Below are positions 50,405 through 59,652 of a stretch of 64,000 nt of DNA, piece by piece (position 1 is the first letter of the stretch; each line of letters starts with the position of its first letter). The DNA lies in the NCBI RefSeq assembly GCF_040796495.1, contig NZ_JBFNQN010000002.1, positions 248,001 through 312,000 on the forward strand, written 5' to 3'. The stretch is from Kineococcus endophyticus (GTDB lineage: Bacteria > Actinomycetota > Actinomycetes > Actinomycetales > Kineococcaceae). A program made the position numbers and the translations under genes. Below the pieces are notes generated by a model. That model made no database searches and was not told the origin of the DNA. It worked only from the letters and a program-made list of their open reading frames with translations.

Positions 50405-50851
50405 GTGACCGCGAGCAGGACGACGGCGGGGACGCAGACCGGCCGCACCGCAGCGCAGGAGTACGACGCCTTCCTGGCGGTCTGTCCGAGCCGGCAGCTC
50501 CTGGACCGGATCTCCGACAAGTGGGTCACCCTGGTCCTGTGCGCCCTGGCGGGTGAGGCCACCGCGAACGAGGGCGGCACCCCCGCCGGTCCCCGGGTGC
50601 TGCGCTACTCCCAGCTGTCCCGGCTGCTCGCCGGCGTCAGCCAGAAGATGCTCACCCAGACGTTGCGCTCGTTGGAGGCCGACGGCCTCGTGACCCGGAC
50701 GGTGGCCCCGACGGTGCCGGTCACGGTGACGTACGAACTCACCGAGCTCGGTCTGTCGCTGCACCGGGTGGTGGGCGCGCTGCGGACGTGGGCCCAGGCC
50801 AACATGGACGCCGTCCTCACCCACCGCGCCGAGCACGGCGCCCGCCCGTGA
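50405..50851 (+). CDS. HxlR-family winged-helix regulator
   Basis: This 148-aa regulator has the HxlR signature: [52 protein letters not shown] and [12 protein letters not shown], with the conserved N-terminal Cys (VCPSR) that senses thiol-reactive compounds in relatives such as YodB/HypR. Between helices it carries an unusual insert, [21 protein letters not shown] 50405 is preceded by AGGAGG. It probably regulates the divergent aldo/keto reductase. Confidence 0.88.
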   Translation: MTASRTTAGTQTGRTAAQEYDAFLAVCPSRQLLDRISDKWVTLVLCALAGEATANEGGTPAGPRVLRYSQLSRLLAGVSQKMLTQTLRSLEADGLVTRTVAPTVPVTVTYELTELGLSLHRVVGALRTWAQANMDAVLTHRAEHGARP

Positions 50852-50876
50852 GGGCGGACCCCGCGGGACGGAGGCG

Positions 50877-52478
50877 TCAGCCGGCGCGCACCTGGTTCCG
50901 GCCGCCGGCCTTGGCGGCGTAGAGGCGGGCGTCGGCGGCCGACAGCAGGGAGGTCTTGTCGCCACCCCGCTCCAGGAGGGCCACCCCCGCGCTCACGGTG
51001 ATGCCCCGGCCGGGCGTGGGACCGGACCAGTCGAAACCGGCCACGGTGCGGCGCACCCGCTCGGCGAGCTCCGCCGCCGTGCCGTCGCCGCCACCGGTGA
51101 CCACGACGACGAACTCCTCCCCGCCGAGCCGCGCCGCGAAGGCGTTCCCGGTGGGGCACTCGGCCACGCAGGCTTCGAGGATGCCGGCCGTCAGCCGCAG
51201 CACCTCGTCCCCGGCCTCGTGGGAGAAGGTGTCGTTGACGGACTTGAAGTGGTCGAGGTCGAAGAGGACGGCGCTCACCGACGGGCCGCCGTGGTGGAAG
51301 TCCTCGACCAGCGCGGGCAGCTTCTCGTCGACGAACAGGCGGTTGCGCAGACCGGTCAGCGCGTCGCGCCGGGCCTCCTCGCGGTACCGGGCCGCCTCGG
51401 CGCGGGCGACGTCGGTCTCGAACATGGCCTGGCGCGCACGGGCCTGCGCCTCGCGCTGCTCCGAGAGCAGTTCCCGGTCGGCCGCGTAGAACTCCTTGTG
51501 CGTCTCGAAGGCGGCGCGGTGGTCCCCCAGCGCCGCGTGCACCTCGGCCTGTTCGGCGAGCAGCTGGGCGCGGACGGTCCGGAAGCCCGCCCCGGTGCAG
51601 CGCGACCGGGCCTCGGTCAGGACCTCCGCCGCGGCGGCCGGGTCCCCCTTGGACCGCAGCACGATCGCGAGGGTCAGCAGGTAGACCGGCTCGTCGTCGG
51701 CGTTCTTGGCGTCCATCGCGGCGCTGGTGGCGACGGCCGCCCGGGCCGAGGCCTCCGCCGCGTCGAGCTCCCCGCACAGCAGCTGGACCCGCGCGACGGT
51801 GTCGAGCGTGTTGGCGTTGAGGGGCATCGCGTACTGCTCACCGAGCCGCAGCAGCAGGTCGAGCTCGCGGCGGGCGCTGACGGCGTCCCCGCGGTCCAGC
51901 TCGCCGTAGGCGCGGTTGTTGACGACCCGCAGGTGCAGGACCGCGTCCCCGACCGCGAGCTCCTCAGCCCGGGAGTACCAGGTGCGGGCGTCCTCGACGC
52001 CCCCGAGCTCGTCGAGGAGGTCCGCGACGGTGAGCAGGACCCGGGTCCGCAGGCGCTGGGGGACGTCGTCGGAGAAGGCCGCGACGGCGTCGAGGGCGTG
52101 CTCGAGCGCGGTCGGACGGTCGCCGAGGTCGGTGAAGACGCGGGACAGGACCCACGAGGCGCGGACGGTGGCCTCGGCCCCGCGCCCCGTGGCGTCGGTC
52201 TCACCGAGCAGGCGCGTGACGATGTCGGCCGCACCCGCCGGGTCGCCGTCGCGCTGGACGGCTTCGGCCTCCCCGACCCGGGCGAGCGCGACGCTGACGT
52301 GGTCGCCCAGCAGCGCGGCACGGGCCGCGATGTCCCGGGCGCACGCCGCGGCCTGCGCCGGGTCGCGGCCCACGAGGTCGTCCAGGGCCTCCAGGTCGGC
52401 GTGCACCGAGGCCAGCTCGGCGGGCGTCGCGGCGTGGCCGACGGCAGGGCCCAGCGCGAGATCGCCGGTCACCGCCAC
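50877..52478 (-). CDS. TPR-containing diguanylate cyclase (GGDEF)
   Basis: This 533-aa protein has about six TPR-like helical repeats (roughly residues 20-330), a short coiled coil (EQREAQARARQAMFETDVARAE) and a C-terminal GGDEF domain (about 370-530). The active-site loop reads ARLGGEEFVVVV and DALTGLRNRLFVDE precedes it, so c-di-GMP synthesis is expected. No RxxD inhibitory site is seen five residues before GGEEF. No TM helix: signals must reach it through the TPRs. GTG 52478 has GGAAGG 5 nt upstream; neighbouring GTGs at 52481 and 52472 are possible. Confidence 0.88.
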   Translation of the reverse strand: MAVTGDLALGPAVGHAATPAELASVHADLEALDDLVGRDPAQAAACARDIAARAALLGDHVSVALARVGEAEAVQRDGDPAGAADIVTRLLGETDATGRGAEATVRASWVLSRVFTDLGDRPTALEHALDAVAAFSDDVPQRLRTRVLLTVADLLDELGGVEDARTWYSRAEELAVGDAVLHLRVVNNRAYGELDRGDAVSARRELDLLLRLGEQYAMPLNANTLDTVARVQLLCGELDAAEASARAAVATSAAMDAKNADDEPVYLLTLAIVLRSKGDPAAAAEVLTEARSRCTGAGFRTVRAQLLAEQAEVHAALGDHRAAFETHKEFYAADRELLSEQREAQARARQAMFETDVARAEAARYREEARRDALTGLRNRLFVDEKLPALVEDFHHGGPSVSAVLFDLDHFKSVNDTFSHEAGDEVLRLTAGILEACVAECPTGNAFAARLGGEEFVVVVTGGGDGTAAELAERVRRTVAGFDWSGPTPGRGITVSAGVALLERGGDKTSLLSAADARLYAAKAGGRNQVRAG

Positions 52479-52578
52479 CACCGCCTTCCGGTCTTCGGCC
52501 CCGAAGTGGACCTGTGGGGGGTGTCGGCAGGTGGGGAGCCCGGCTTGACCTCCTGCGACCGCTCTCCCCCGACCGGAC

Positions 52579-54000
52579 TCAGCCGGTGACCAGCTGCAGA
52601 CGGCGGGCCTGGTCGGAGGCGAACTTCCGCTCCGGGTCCACCGCGTCGCGCACCTTCCGCCAGGCCGGCAGCTCGGGGTACATCCGGGCGAACCGGTCGG
52701 CCGTGGTGCGCGAGTCCTTGGCCAGGTAGAGCCGGCCACCCGCGTCGAGGACCATCTCGTCGAGCAGGTCGCAGAGCTGGTCCAGGCCCTTCTTCACGGG
52801 CAGGTCGACCGCGAGGGTGTAGCCGCGCTGGGGGAACGAGAGCGGCGCGTCGTTGCCGTCGCCGAAGCGCTTGAGGACGTTGAGCGCCGAGATGTGGCCC
52901 GAGTCGACGATGGCCTCCATGCTCGCGCGCAGCAGGTCGGCCCGCTCGAACGGCACGACGAACTGGTACTGCAGGAACCCCCGCGGACCGTAGGCACGGT
53001 TCCAGTCCGCGAACAGGTCGAGCAGGTGGTAGAACTGCGTGATGTTCTGCACGACACCGGACTTGGTCTTCGACTTCCGGTAGTAGACCTCGTTCAGCGC
53101 CTTGGCCGTGAGGGTGTTGAGCATGCCGGGCGGGAAGACGTCCGGGAAGGTCGCGAGCTGCGGCGCGTCGAACTTCAGCGGGTCCTTGCGCAGTTCCGGC
53201 GGCAGGTCCGACAGCTTCGCCGACGAGCCGCGCAGCAGGAACCCGCGGCCCATGTGCGCGCCCTTGGTCACCGAGTCGAACCACGTCTTGGAGTACGTGT
53301 AGTTCTCGTCGTTGTGCTGCAGCCGCTCGAGCATGTCGTCGAAGTCGGTGGCCTGCTCGACGTCGGCGATGAAGTAGGACGTCTCGACGCGGTCGAGGCG
53401 GATCCTGGCGCGCAGGACGATCCCCGTCAGGCCCATGCCGCCCGTCGTGGCGAGGAAGAGCTCACGGTCCGGGCCGTCCGGCGTCAGCGTCCGGATCTGC
53501 CCGTCGGCGGTCAGCAGGTCCAGGGACAGCACGTGACGGGTGAAGGTGCCCTGGGTGTGGTGGTTGCCGCCGTGGATGTCGGCGCCGATCGCCCCGCCGA
53601 CGGTGACCTGCCGGGTGCCGGGCAGGACGGGCACCCACAGCCCGTGGGGGACGACGGCCCGCAGCAGCTTGTCGAGGGAGCAGCCCGCGTCGACGTCGGC
53701 GACGGCCGCGTCGACGTCGATGTCGTGGATGCGGTCCAGCGCGGTCATGTCGACGACGAGCCCACCGGCGTTCTGCGCCGGGTCCCCGTAGGAGCGGCCC
53801 AGGCCGCGGGCGATGACCCCGCGCGGGCCGGACGTGCGGACCGCCTCGGCGATGACGTCGAGGTCGGCGGTGTGCAGCACCGTCGCCGTCGTCGGGGCCG
53901 TGCGACCCCAGCCGGTGAGGCGCTCCGTCCGGCGCTCGGCCCCGCCGGCGGACGGCGACGCGGAACGGGACGCGGACTTCAGACCGGGGATGCTCACCAC
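52579..54000 (-). CDS. dprE1: Decaprenylphosphoryl-beta-D-ribose 2'-oxidase DprE1
   Basis: This 473-aa FAD oxidase catalyses the first step of DPR to DPA (arabinan donor) epimerisation. It matches mycobacterial DprE1 along its length: [83 protein letters not shown] and [13 protein letters not shown]. At the position of M. tuberculosis Cys387, the covalent benzothiazinone target, this protein has Ala397 (GYTLAVDLP). GTG 54000 is 7 nt after TAGGCT (54013-54008), so leaderless. dprE2 is not adjacent. Confidence 0.9.
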   Translation of the reverse strand: MVSIPGLKSASRSASPSAGGAERRTERLTGWGRTAPTTATVLHTADLDVIAEAVRTSGPRGVIARGLGRSYGDPAQNAGGLVVDMTALDRIHDIDVDAAVADVDAGCSLDKLLRAVVPHGLWVPVLPGTRQVTVGGAIGADIHGGNHHTQGTFTRHVLSLDLLTADGQIRTLTPDGPDRELFLATTGGMGLTGIVLRARIRLDRVETSYFIADVEQATDFDDMLERLQHNDENYTYSKTWFDSVTKGAHMGRGFLLRGSSAKLSDLPPELRKDPLKFDAPQLATFPDVFPPGMLNTLTAKALNEVYYRKSKTKSGVVQNITQFYHLLDLFADWNRAYGPRGFLQYQFVVPFERADLLRASMEAIVDSGHISALNVLKRFGDGNDAPLSFPQRGYTLAVDLPVKKGLDQLCDLLDEMVLDAGGRLYLAKDSRTTADRFARMYPELPAWRKVRDAVDPERKFASDQARRLQLVTG

Positions 54001-54087
54001 GGGGGCGAGCCTAACGGCGGGCTCCGACACCGCCTCGTTCCCCGGCGCGGGACGGGCGGCCGCAGTCCCGGGTGGCAGACTCGCCGC

Positions 54088-54750
54088 GTGAGCCCTCGCA
54101 CCCGTTCCGACGTCGCCCGCCTCGTGGACCACACGCTCCTGAAGCCGGAGGCGACCCCCGCGGACGCCGCGGCGCTCGTCGCCGACGCGCGGGAGCTCGG
54201 CGTCCTCGCGGTGTGCGTCTCCCCGACGATGCTGCCGCTGGCGGACACCGGTGAGCTGGTCGTGGCGACCGTCTGCGGGTTCCCCTCCGGCAAGCACACC
54301 AGCGCCGTGAAGGCGGCCGAGGCCGCCGCGGCCGTGCAGGACGGTGCGGACGAGGTGGACATGGTCATCGACGTCGGCGCGGCCCTGGCCGGGGACCTCG
54401 ACGCCGTCCGCGACGACATCGCCGCCGTGCGGACGGCCGCGCCCGCGCCCACGGTGCTCAAGGTCATCGTCGAGTCCGCGGCCCTGCCCGACGACGTCCT
54501 CTCCGCCGTCTGCCGCGCGGCCGAGGCGGCCGGCGCCGACTTCGTCAAGACGTCCACGGGCTTCCACCCGGCGGGTGGGGCGACCGTCCACGCGGTCGAG
54601 GTGATGCACGCCGCGGTCGGCGGACGGCTCGGCATCAAGGCCAGCGGCGGGATCCGGACGACCGAGCTGGCGCTGGCGCTGCTCGACGCCGGCGCCACCC
54701 GGCTCGGGCTGTCCGGGTCGGCGGCCGTCCTGGGCGGCCTCTCGGACTGA
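54088..54750 (+). CDS. deoC: Deoxyribose-phosphate aldolase
   Basis: This 220-aa class I aldolase cleaves 2-deoxyribose-5-phosphate to glyceraldehyde-3-phosphate and acetaldehyde. Motifs: [47 protein letters not shown], the Schiff-base Lys in [15 protein letters not shown], and [12 protein letters not shown] 54088 lies 6 nt after CAGACT, fitting leaderless expression. It is divergent from dprE1 with 87 bases between; the two are not functionally linked in any way I know. Confidence 0.93.
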   Translation: MSPRTRSDVARLVDHTLLKPEATPADAAALVADARELGVLAVCVSPTMLPLADTGELVVATVCGFPSGKHTSAVKAAEAAAAVQDGADEVDMVIDVGAALAGDLDAVRDDIAAVRTAAPAPTVLKVIVESAALPDDVLSAVCRAAEAAGADFVKTSTGFHPAGGATVHAVEVMHAAVGGRLGIKASGGIRTTELALALLDAGATRLGLSGSAAVLGGLSD

Positions 54751-54815
54751 GGGGCCCGCTCGGGCGCGCGAGGACGACGACGAGGACCCAGGGTGGACGC
54801 GTGGAGGGCAACGAG

Positions 54816-55595
54816 ATGAGCGACGCGAACGGCATCGAGTGCTGGCTGACCGACATGGACGGCGTCCTCGTGCACGAGGAGCACGCCCTGCCCGGCGCCG
54901 CCGAGTTCCTGCAGCGACTGGCCGACGCGAGCCGCCGGTTCCTCGTGCTGACCAACAACTCGATCTTCACCCCGCGCGACCTGGCCGCCCGCCTGTCGCG
55001 CAGCGGCCTGGAGGTGCCGGAGGAGAACATCTGGACGTCGGCGCTGGCGACGGCCGACTTCCTCGCGCGGCAGATGCCGGGGGGTTCGGCGTACGTCATC
55101 GGTGAGTCCGGTCTGACCACGGCCCTCTACGAGGCGGGCTACACGATGACGGACACCGACCCCGACTACGTCGTGCTCGGCGAGACCCGGACGTACTCGT
55201 TCGAGGCGATCACCAAGGCGATCCGCCTGGTCGAGTCCGGCGCCCGGTTCATCGCCACGAACCCCGACGCCACCGGCCCCTCCAAGGAGGGGTCGCTGCC
55301 GGCGACGGGATCCGTGGCGGCGCTCATCACGCGGGCCACGGGCGCCGAACCGTACTTCGTCGGCAAGCCCAACCCGATGATGTTCCGCTCGGCGATGAAC
55401 CGGATCGAAGCGCACTCGGAGACGACCGCGATGATCGGCGACCGCATGGACACCGACGTGGTCGCGGGCATCGAGGCCGGGTTGCGGACGTTCCTCGTGC
55501 TCACCGGATCGACGAAGCGCGACCAGGTGCGCCGGTTCCCGTTCCAGCCGCACCAGGTGGTCGACGGGATCGGTGACCTCGTCGACCTCGTCTGA
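54816..55595 (+). CDS. HAD-IIA hydrolase (NagD-like)
   Basis: This 259-aa phosphatase has HAD motif I WLTDMDGVLVHEE (D-x-D), motif II VLTNNS, Lys in VGKPNPMMF and motif IV MIGDRMDTDV; the type C2a cap lies between II and III. NagD relatives dephosphorylate sugar phosphates, UMP or glycerol phosphates. ATG 54816 was preferred over GTG 54801 because GGAGGG (54803-54808) sits 7 nt before it. It follows deoC by 65 bases on the same strand. Confidence 0.9.
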   Translation: MSDANGIECWLTDMDGVLVHEEHALPGAAEFLQRLADASRRFLVLTNNSIFTPRDLAARLSRSGLEVPEENIWTSALATADFLARQMPGGSAYVIGESGLTTALYEAGYTMTDTDPDYVVLGETRTYSFEAITKAIRLVESGARFIATNPDATGPSKEGSLPATGSVAALITRATGAEPYFVGKPNPMMFRSAMNRIEAHSETTAMIGDRMDTDVVAGIEAGLRTFLVLTGSTKRDQVRRFPFQPHQVVDGIGDLVDLV

Positions 55596-55604
55596 CGGCG
55601 GGGG

Positions 55605-55931
55605 TCAGACCTCCGCGCCGAGGACGTGCGCCATGACGCGGTGGCCGCGGGCCTCGTCGTGCCGGCTCTGCCGCTCCAGGGCGCGCGACAGCAGCAGGTG
55701 AGCGAAGGCGTCGGACGGGCTGCGGCGCACCAGGTCCCGCGCCTGCTCCTCGGCCTTGCCCAGCATCGCCGCGCCGAAGTAGCTGCGGGCGAGCAGTTCG
55801 CGCAGCGACCGGTCGTCGGGGTGCCGGCGCACCAGGGGTTCCAGCGACCGGACAGCGTCGGTGAACCGGCGCTCGTCGAAGGCGTCGCGGGCCATCTCGA
55901 AGCTCAGCAGGTCGATGTTCACGGATCCCAC
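55605..55931 (-). CDS. Small tetratricopeptide-repeat protein
   Basis: This 108-aa protein is made of about two and a half TPRs: AFDERRFTDAVRSLEPLVRRHPDD, LRELLARSYFGAAMLGKAEEQARDLVRRSPSD and AHLLLSRALERQSRHDEA, each split across the 34-residue pattern. It is probably a protein-interaction adaptor. GTG 55931 or GTG 55922 can start it. It is convergent with the NagD-like gene. Confidence 0.78.
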   Translation of the reverse strand: MGSVNIDLLSFEMARDAFDERRFTDAVRSLEPLVRRHPDDRSLRELLARSYFGAAMLGKAEEQARDLVRRSPSDAFAHLLLSRALERQSRHDEARGHRVMAHVLGAEV

Positions 55932-55972
55932 AACCCCCGCACCGAGCCGCTGATTCCGGATAGCCTCGGCGC

Positions 55973-56368
55973 GTGGCCGACGCCGACCTGACCGCCTCCC
56001 AGCACATCGACGACCTGGTGGCGAAGCACCCCGACTGGCGCGGGGAGCTGCTCGCCGCGTGCCGGCGGACGATCCTCGCCGTCGACGACGGCGTCGTCGA
56101 GGAGTGGAAGTACATGGGCGCGCCCGTGTGGTCGCGGCACGGCACGCTCATCGTCGGCGGCGTGTTCAAGGCCAAGGTGAAGATGGGGTTCCTGTGGGGC
56201 GCCTCGTTGGAGGACCCGAAGGGGTTGTTCAACGGCGAACTGGGCGGCAACCAGCGCCGGTCCGTGGAGTTCGCCGAGGGCGACGTCCTGGACGAGGAGG
56301 GTTTCGCCGACCTGGTCCGCGCCGCCATCGCCCACAACGCCGCGAAGGCGAGCACCCGGAAGCGGTAG
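55973..56368 (+). CDS. DUF1801-domain protein
   Basis: This 131-aa protein has the YdhG/DUF1801 pattern: HPDWRGELLAACRRTILAVDD, EEWKYMGAPVWSRHGTLI, VKMGFLWGASLEDPKGLFN and a Lys/Arg-rich end. Function is unknown (an iron-related role was proposed for a Bacillus member). GTG 55973 sits 6 nt after TAGCCT (55961-55966), a clear leaderless arrangement. Divergent from the TPR gene. Confidence 0.85.
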   Translation: MADADLTASQHIDDLVAKHPDWRGELLAACRRTILAVDDGVVEEWKYMGAPVWSRHGTLIVGGVFKAKVKMGFLWGASLEDPKGLFNGELGGNQRRSVEFAEGDVLDEEGFADLVRAAIAHNAAKASTRKR

Positions 56369-56371
56369 CCC

Positions 56372-56728
56372 TCAGGCCCAGCCCAGCTCGTGCAACCGGG
56401 CGTCGTCGATGCCGAAGTGGTGCGCGATCTCGTGCACGACGGTGATCCCCACCTCGGCGACGACCTCGTCGCGGTCGCGGGCGATCGCGAGCGTCGGACG
56501 ACGGAACACCGTGATGCGGTCGGGCAGGGCGCCCGCGGCCCACCAGCCGTCCCGCTCGGTCAGCGGTGTGCCCTCGTACAGCCCGAGGAGGTCCGCCTCG
56601 AAACCCTCCGGCGGGTCGTCCTCGACGAGGACGACGACGTTGTCCATCGCCCGGGCCAGCTCGGCGGGGATGCGGTCGAGCGCGTCCGCGACGGCTTCCT
56701 CGAACTCCGCGCGGGACATGTCGACCAC
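56372..56728 (-). CDS. Zincin-like metallopeptidase family protein
   Basis: This 118-aa minimal zincin carries HEIAHHFGIDD (HExxHxxGxxD) near its C-terminus, preceded by PDRITVFRRPTLAIARD and by FEEAVADALDRIPAELARAMDNV at the N-terminus. Such small actinobacterial proteins (possibly metallopeptidase-like) have unknown substrates. It is convergent with the DUF1801 gene and 6 bases downstream of the hypothetical gene 56735-57028, with which it may be co-transcribed. Confidence 0.86.
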   Translation of the reverse strand: MVDMSRAEFEEAVADALDRIPAELARAMDNVVVLVEDDPPEGFEADLLGLYEGTPLTERDGWWAAGALPDRITVFRRPTLAIARDRDEVVAEVGITVVHEIAHHFGIDDARLHELGWA

Positions 56729-56734
56729 GGCGGC

Positions 56735-57028
56735 TCAGCCGACGGCCAGCGCGCGCCGGCTGTCGAGCTCGCGCACCGCGACCCGTCCCCACCGCAGCCG
56801 CTCGACGAGGACGGCGTCCACCCCGAGGACCGCGTCCGCGAGCGCCGCCTCGGCGTGCAGGTGGACGAGGGCGGTGTCGCGGGCGAGGGCGGGTGTCTCG
56901 GCGCGCAGGACCACGACGTGCTCGAGCCCGGACGGCAGGCCGCGGGGCCGGCCGGCCGCGAAGCGCCGGTGCGCCACGACGGTGACCCGGTACCGGGGCT
57001 GCTTCACGGACTGTTGCGCGGTGCTCAC
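56735..57028 (-). CDS. Hypothetical protein, 97 aa
   Basis: I do not recognise this protein. From GTG 57028 it reads a basic N-terminus (QPRYRVTVVAHRRF) followed by LEHVVVLRAETPALARDTALVHLHAEAALADAV and ERLRWGRVAVRELDS, an alpha/beta-type pattern with no membrane segment. Codon third positions are strongly G/C in this frame. It ends 6 bases before the small zincin gene, suggesting a two-gene operon. Confidence 0.6.
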   Translation of the reverse strand: MSTAQQSVKQPRYRVTVVAHRRFAAGRPRGLPSGLEHVVVLRAETPALARDTALVHLHAEAALADAVLGVDAVLVERLRWGRVAVRELDSRRALAVG

Positions 57029-57160
57029 GCACCGATGGTGTCGCTTCGTCCTCCAGCTGTCGAGCACGACGTCTCAGCTCCGTCTCAGGTCGGCGTCGGA
57101 GGGGGCTCCGCCGGGGGAACGAGGTGGCGCCGGGATCGGTTCGCCCCGCCCGCCGCGGGC

Positions 57161-57349
57161 TCAGCAGCACCGACCACCGGGCACTGCCGCCTTGGCGTCG
57201 GCGCGACGACGCTCGAACTCGGCCCGGCTGCCCGGCGGGTGACCGTGCCGGGCGCACCGGAGCAGGTGCGCCTCCCACCGGTCCTCACCGTCGACCTGCC
57301 GGCGGGCCCAGCGCAGTCCCGCCCGCACGCGGGGCAGCAGCCGGGTCAC
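57161..57349 (-). CDS. YbdD/YjiX-family small protein, CstA partner
   Basis: This 62-aa protein matches the short YbdD/YjiX family found directly after cstA/btsT: LRWARRQVDGEDRWEAHLLRCARHGHPPGS and a C-terminal Cys pair. Its GTG overlaps the cstA stop by 4 nt. The family is thought to support or modulate the transporter. Low length but strong context and sequence fit. Confidence 0.85.
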   Translation of the reverse strand: MTRLLPRVRAGLRWARRQVDGEDRWEAHLLRCARHGHPPGSRAEFERRRADAKAAVPGGRCC

Positions 57350-59520
57350 CGCTCCGCGCCGATCTCGGCGCGCAGGGCGTCGAGCTCGGCCCGCTCCCGC
57401 GCGGTCACGACGATCCCGGCCGGTTCGACCAGCGCGGACGGCACGGCCGGTTCCTCCGTCGTCGGCAGCTGCCCGGCGCGCAGGGCCCGGGCGATGACGA
57501 CGGCCGCGTTGGCCGCCACGACGACGACGAGCAGGGCGAACAACGACTGCAGGACGCCGTTGACCGTCGAGTTCGTGACGACCTGCTGCATCTGCGCCGC
57601 GTCCTTGGCCGGGGCGAGCACCTCCCCCGCCGCGAGGGCGTCGGCGTACTTGGCCCGCTGCGCGAAGTACCCGATGGCCGGGTTGTCCGAGAACACCTTC
57701 TGGTAGCTGGCGGTCATCGTGACGACGAGGTCCCAGACGAGCGGCACGGCCGTGACCCACGCGTACCGGACCCGTCCGTGCTTGACGAGCAGCGTCGTCA
57801 CGAGCGTCAGGGCGATGGCGGCGAGCAGCTGGTTGGCGATGCCGAAGAGCGGGAACAGCTGGTTGATGCCGCCCAGGGGGTCGGTGACGCCGGTGTAGAG
57901 GAAGTACCCCCACGCGCCGACGACGACGGCGCTGGCGAGGACGTTGCCCGGCCGCCAGGACAGGTCACCGAACTTCTTCCAGACGTTGCCGAGGGTGTCC
58001 TGGAGCATGAACCGCCCGACGCGGGTGCCGGCGTCGACGGCGGTGAGGATGAACAACGCCTCGAACATGATCGCGAAGTGGTACCAGAACGCCTGCAGCC
58101 CACCGCCGAACGCCTCATGGAAGACCTGCGAGATGCCGAGGGCGAGCGCGGGGGCACCGCCGGTGCGGGAGACGACGGACTCCTCGCCGACGGCTTGCGC
58201 GGCGGCCGCGAGCGTCTCGGGGGTCGCCGTGAAGCCGAGCCCGGAGACGAAGCTCGCCGCCGTCTCGACGGTGCCGCCCGTGGCCCCGGCCGGGGAGTTC
58301 ACCGCGTAGTAGAGGCCCTGGTCGATGACGGAGGCGGCGATGAGCGCGCTGATCGCGACGAAGCTCTCCATGAGCATGCCGCCGTAGCCGATGAGCCGGA
58401 CCTGCCGTTCCTTGGCCACCATCTTCGGCGTCGTGCCGGAGGAGATGAGGGCGTGGAACCCCGACAGCGCGCCGCAGGCGATGGTGATGAACACGAACGG
58501 GAAGAGCGAACCGGCGAAGACGGGCCCGTTGCCCTCCCGCGCGAAGGACGTGACCGCGTCGTTGGCCAGCACGGGCCGCGCGACGACGAGGCTGACCGCC
58601 AGGAGCGCGATGACGCCGACCTTCATGAAGGTGGAGAGGTAGTCGCGCGGGGTCAGCAGGAGCCAGACGGGCAGGACCGAGGCGACGAACCCGTACACGA
58701 CGAGGGCCACCACGAGCGTCTCGGGCGAGAGGGTCAGCGACTCCGCCAGCCCCCAGCTCTCGACGTACCCGCCGCCGACGATGGCCAGCAGGAGGAGCAC
58801 GACGCCGAGCGCGGTGGCCTCCAGCACCCGACCGGGCCGCAGGAAGCGCAGGTAGACGCCCATGAACAGGGCGATGGGGATGGTGAGGGCGATGGAGAAG
58901 ACGCCCCACGGTGACTCCGCGAGCGCGTTGACGACGATGAGCGCGAGGACCGCCAGGATGATGATCATGATGGCGAAGACGGCGATGAGCGCTGCGATCC
59001 CGCCGACGACGCCGATCTCCTCGCGGACCATCTGCCCCAGGCTCTTGCCGCCGCGGCGCATCGAGAAGAACAGCACCGTGAGGTCCTGGACGGCGCCGGC
59101 GAAGACGACCCCGACGACGATCCAGATGGTGCCGGGCAGGTAGCCCATCTGAGCGGCCAGGACGGGGCCGACGAGCGGGCCGGCGCCGGCGATGGCGGCG
59201 AAGTGGTGCCCGAACAGGACGCGGCGGTCGGTGACCTCGAAGTCGACGCCGTTCTCGTACTTCTCCGCCGGCGTCGCCCGCCGGTCGTCGGCGCGCAGGA
59301 CGCGGTAGGTGATGAACCGCGAGTAGAAGCGGTAGGCGATGGCGTACGAGGCGAGCGCCGCGAACAGCACCCAGAGGGCGTTGACGGACTCCCCGCGCGA
59401 GAGCGCCAGCACCGTCCAGCACAGCGCGCCGACGGCGGCGACGGCCGTCCAGACGACGACGGAACGGGGCGAGGGACGCCTGCGCGTCACCTCGAGGGCA
59501 TCGGACTGCAACCGGCTCAT
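57346..59520 (-). CDS. cstA: CstA-family carbon starvation protein / pyruvate transporter
   Basis: This 724-aa protein has about 18 hydrophobic segments. CstA and BtsT import pyruvate (CstA also peptides) in Escherichia coli, mainly under starvation. Landmarks: YRFYSRFITYRVL, FGHHFAAIAGAGPLVGPVLAAQMGYLPG, GTTPKMVAKERQVRLIGYGGMLMES, ALFILTAVDAGTRVGRFMLQD and LFPLFGIANQLLAAIAL. ATG 59520 follows GAGGAGG. The same frame stays open far upstream, which is only a GC artefact. It is co-translated with the YbdD-type gene. Confidence 0.93.
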   Translation of the reverse strand: MSRLQSDALEVTRRRPSPRSVVVWTAVAAVGALCWTVLALSRGESVNALWVLFAALASYAIAYRFYSRFITYRVLRADDRRATPAEKYENGVDFEVTDRRVLFGHHFAAIAGAGPLVGPVLAAQMGYLPGTIWIVVGVVFAGAVQDLTVLFFSMRRGGKSLGQMVREEIGVVGGIAALIAVFAIMIIILAVLALIVVNALAESPWGVFSIALTIPIALFMGVYLRFLRPGRVLEATALGVVLLLLAIVGGGYVESWGLAESLTLSPETLVVALVVYGFVASVLPVWLLLTPRDYLSTFMKVGVIALLAVSLVVARPVLANDAVTSFAREGNGPVFAGSLFPFVFITIACGALSGFHALISSGTTPKMVAKERQVRLIGYGGMLMESFVAISALIAASVIDQGLYYAVNSPAGATGGTVETAASFVSGLGFTATPETLAAAAQAVGEESVVSRTGGAPALALGISQVFHEAFGGGLQAFWYHFAIMFEALFILTAVDAGTRVGRFMLQDTLGNVWKKFGDLSWRPGNVLASAVVVGAWGYFLYTGVTDPLGGINQLFPLFGIANQLLAAIALTLVTTLLVKHGRVRYAWVTAVPLVWDLVVTMTASYQKVFSDNPAIGYFAQRAKYADALAAGEVLAPAKDAAQMQQVVTNSTVNGVLQSLFALLVVVVAANAAVVIARALRAGQLPTTEEPAVPSALVEPAGIVVTARERAELDALRAEIGAER

Positions 59521-59652
59521 CGCCGCCTCCTCGCGGTCGAGCGTCCTGTGGACCTGCTGAGCCTGGCACAGGCGCGGTGGGTGGGCGCGGACGCACGCCG
59601 GACCGGACGCGCACGCACGGAGGGGGGCCGCATCCGTGGCAGGATCCTCCGC

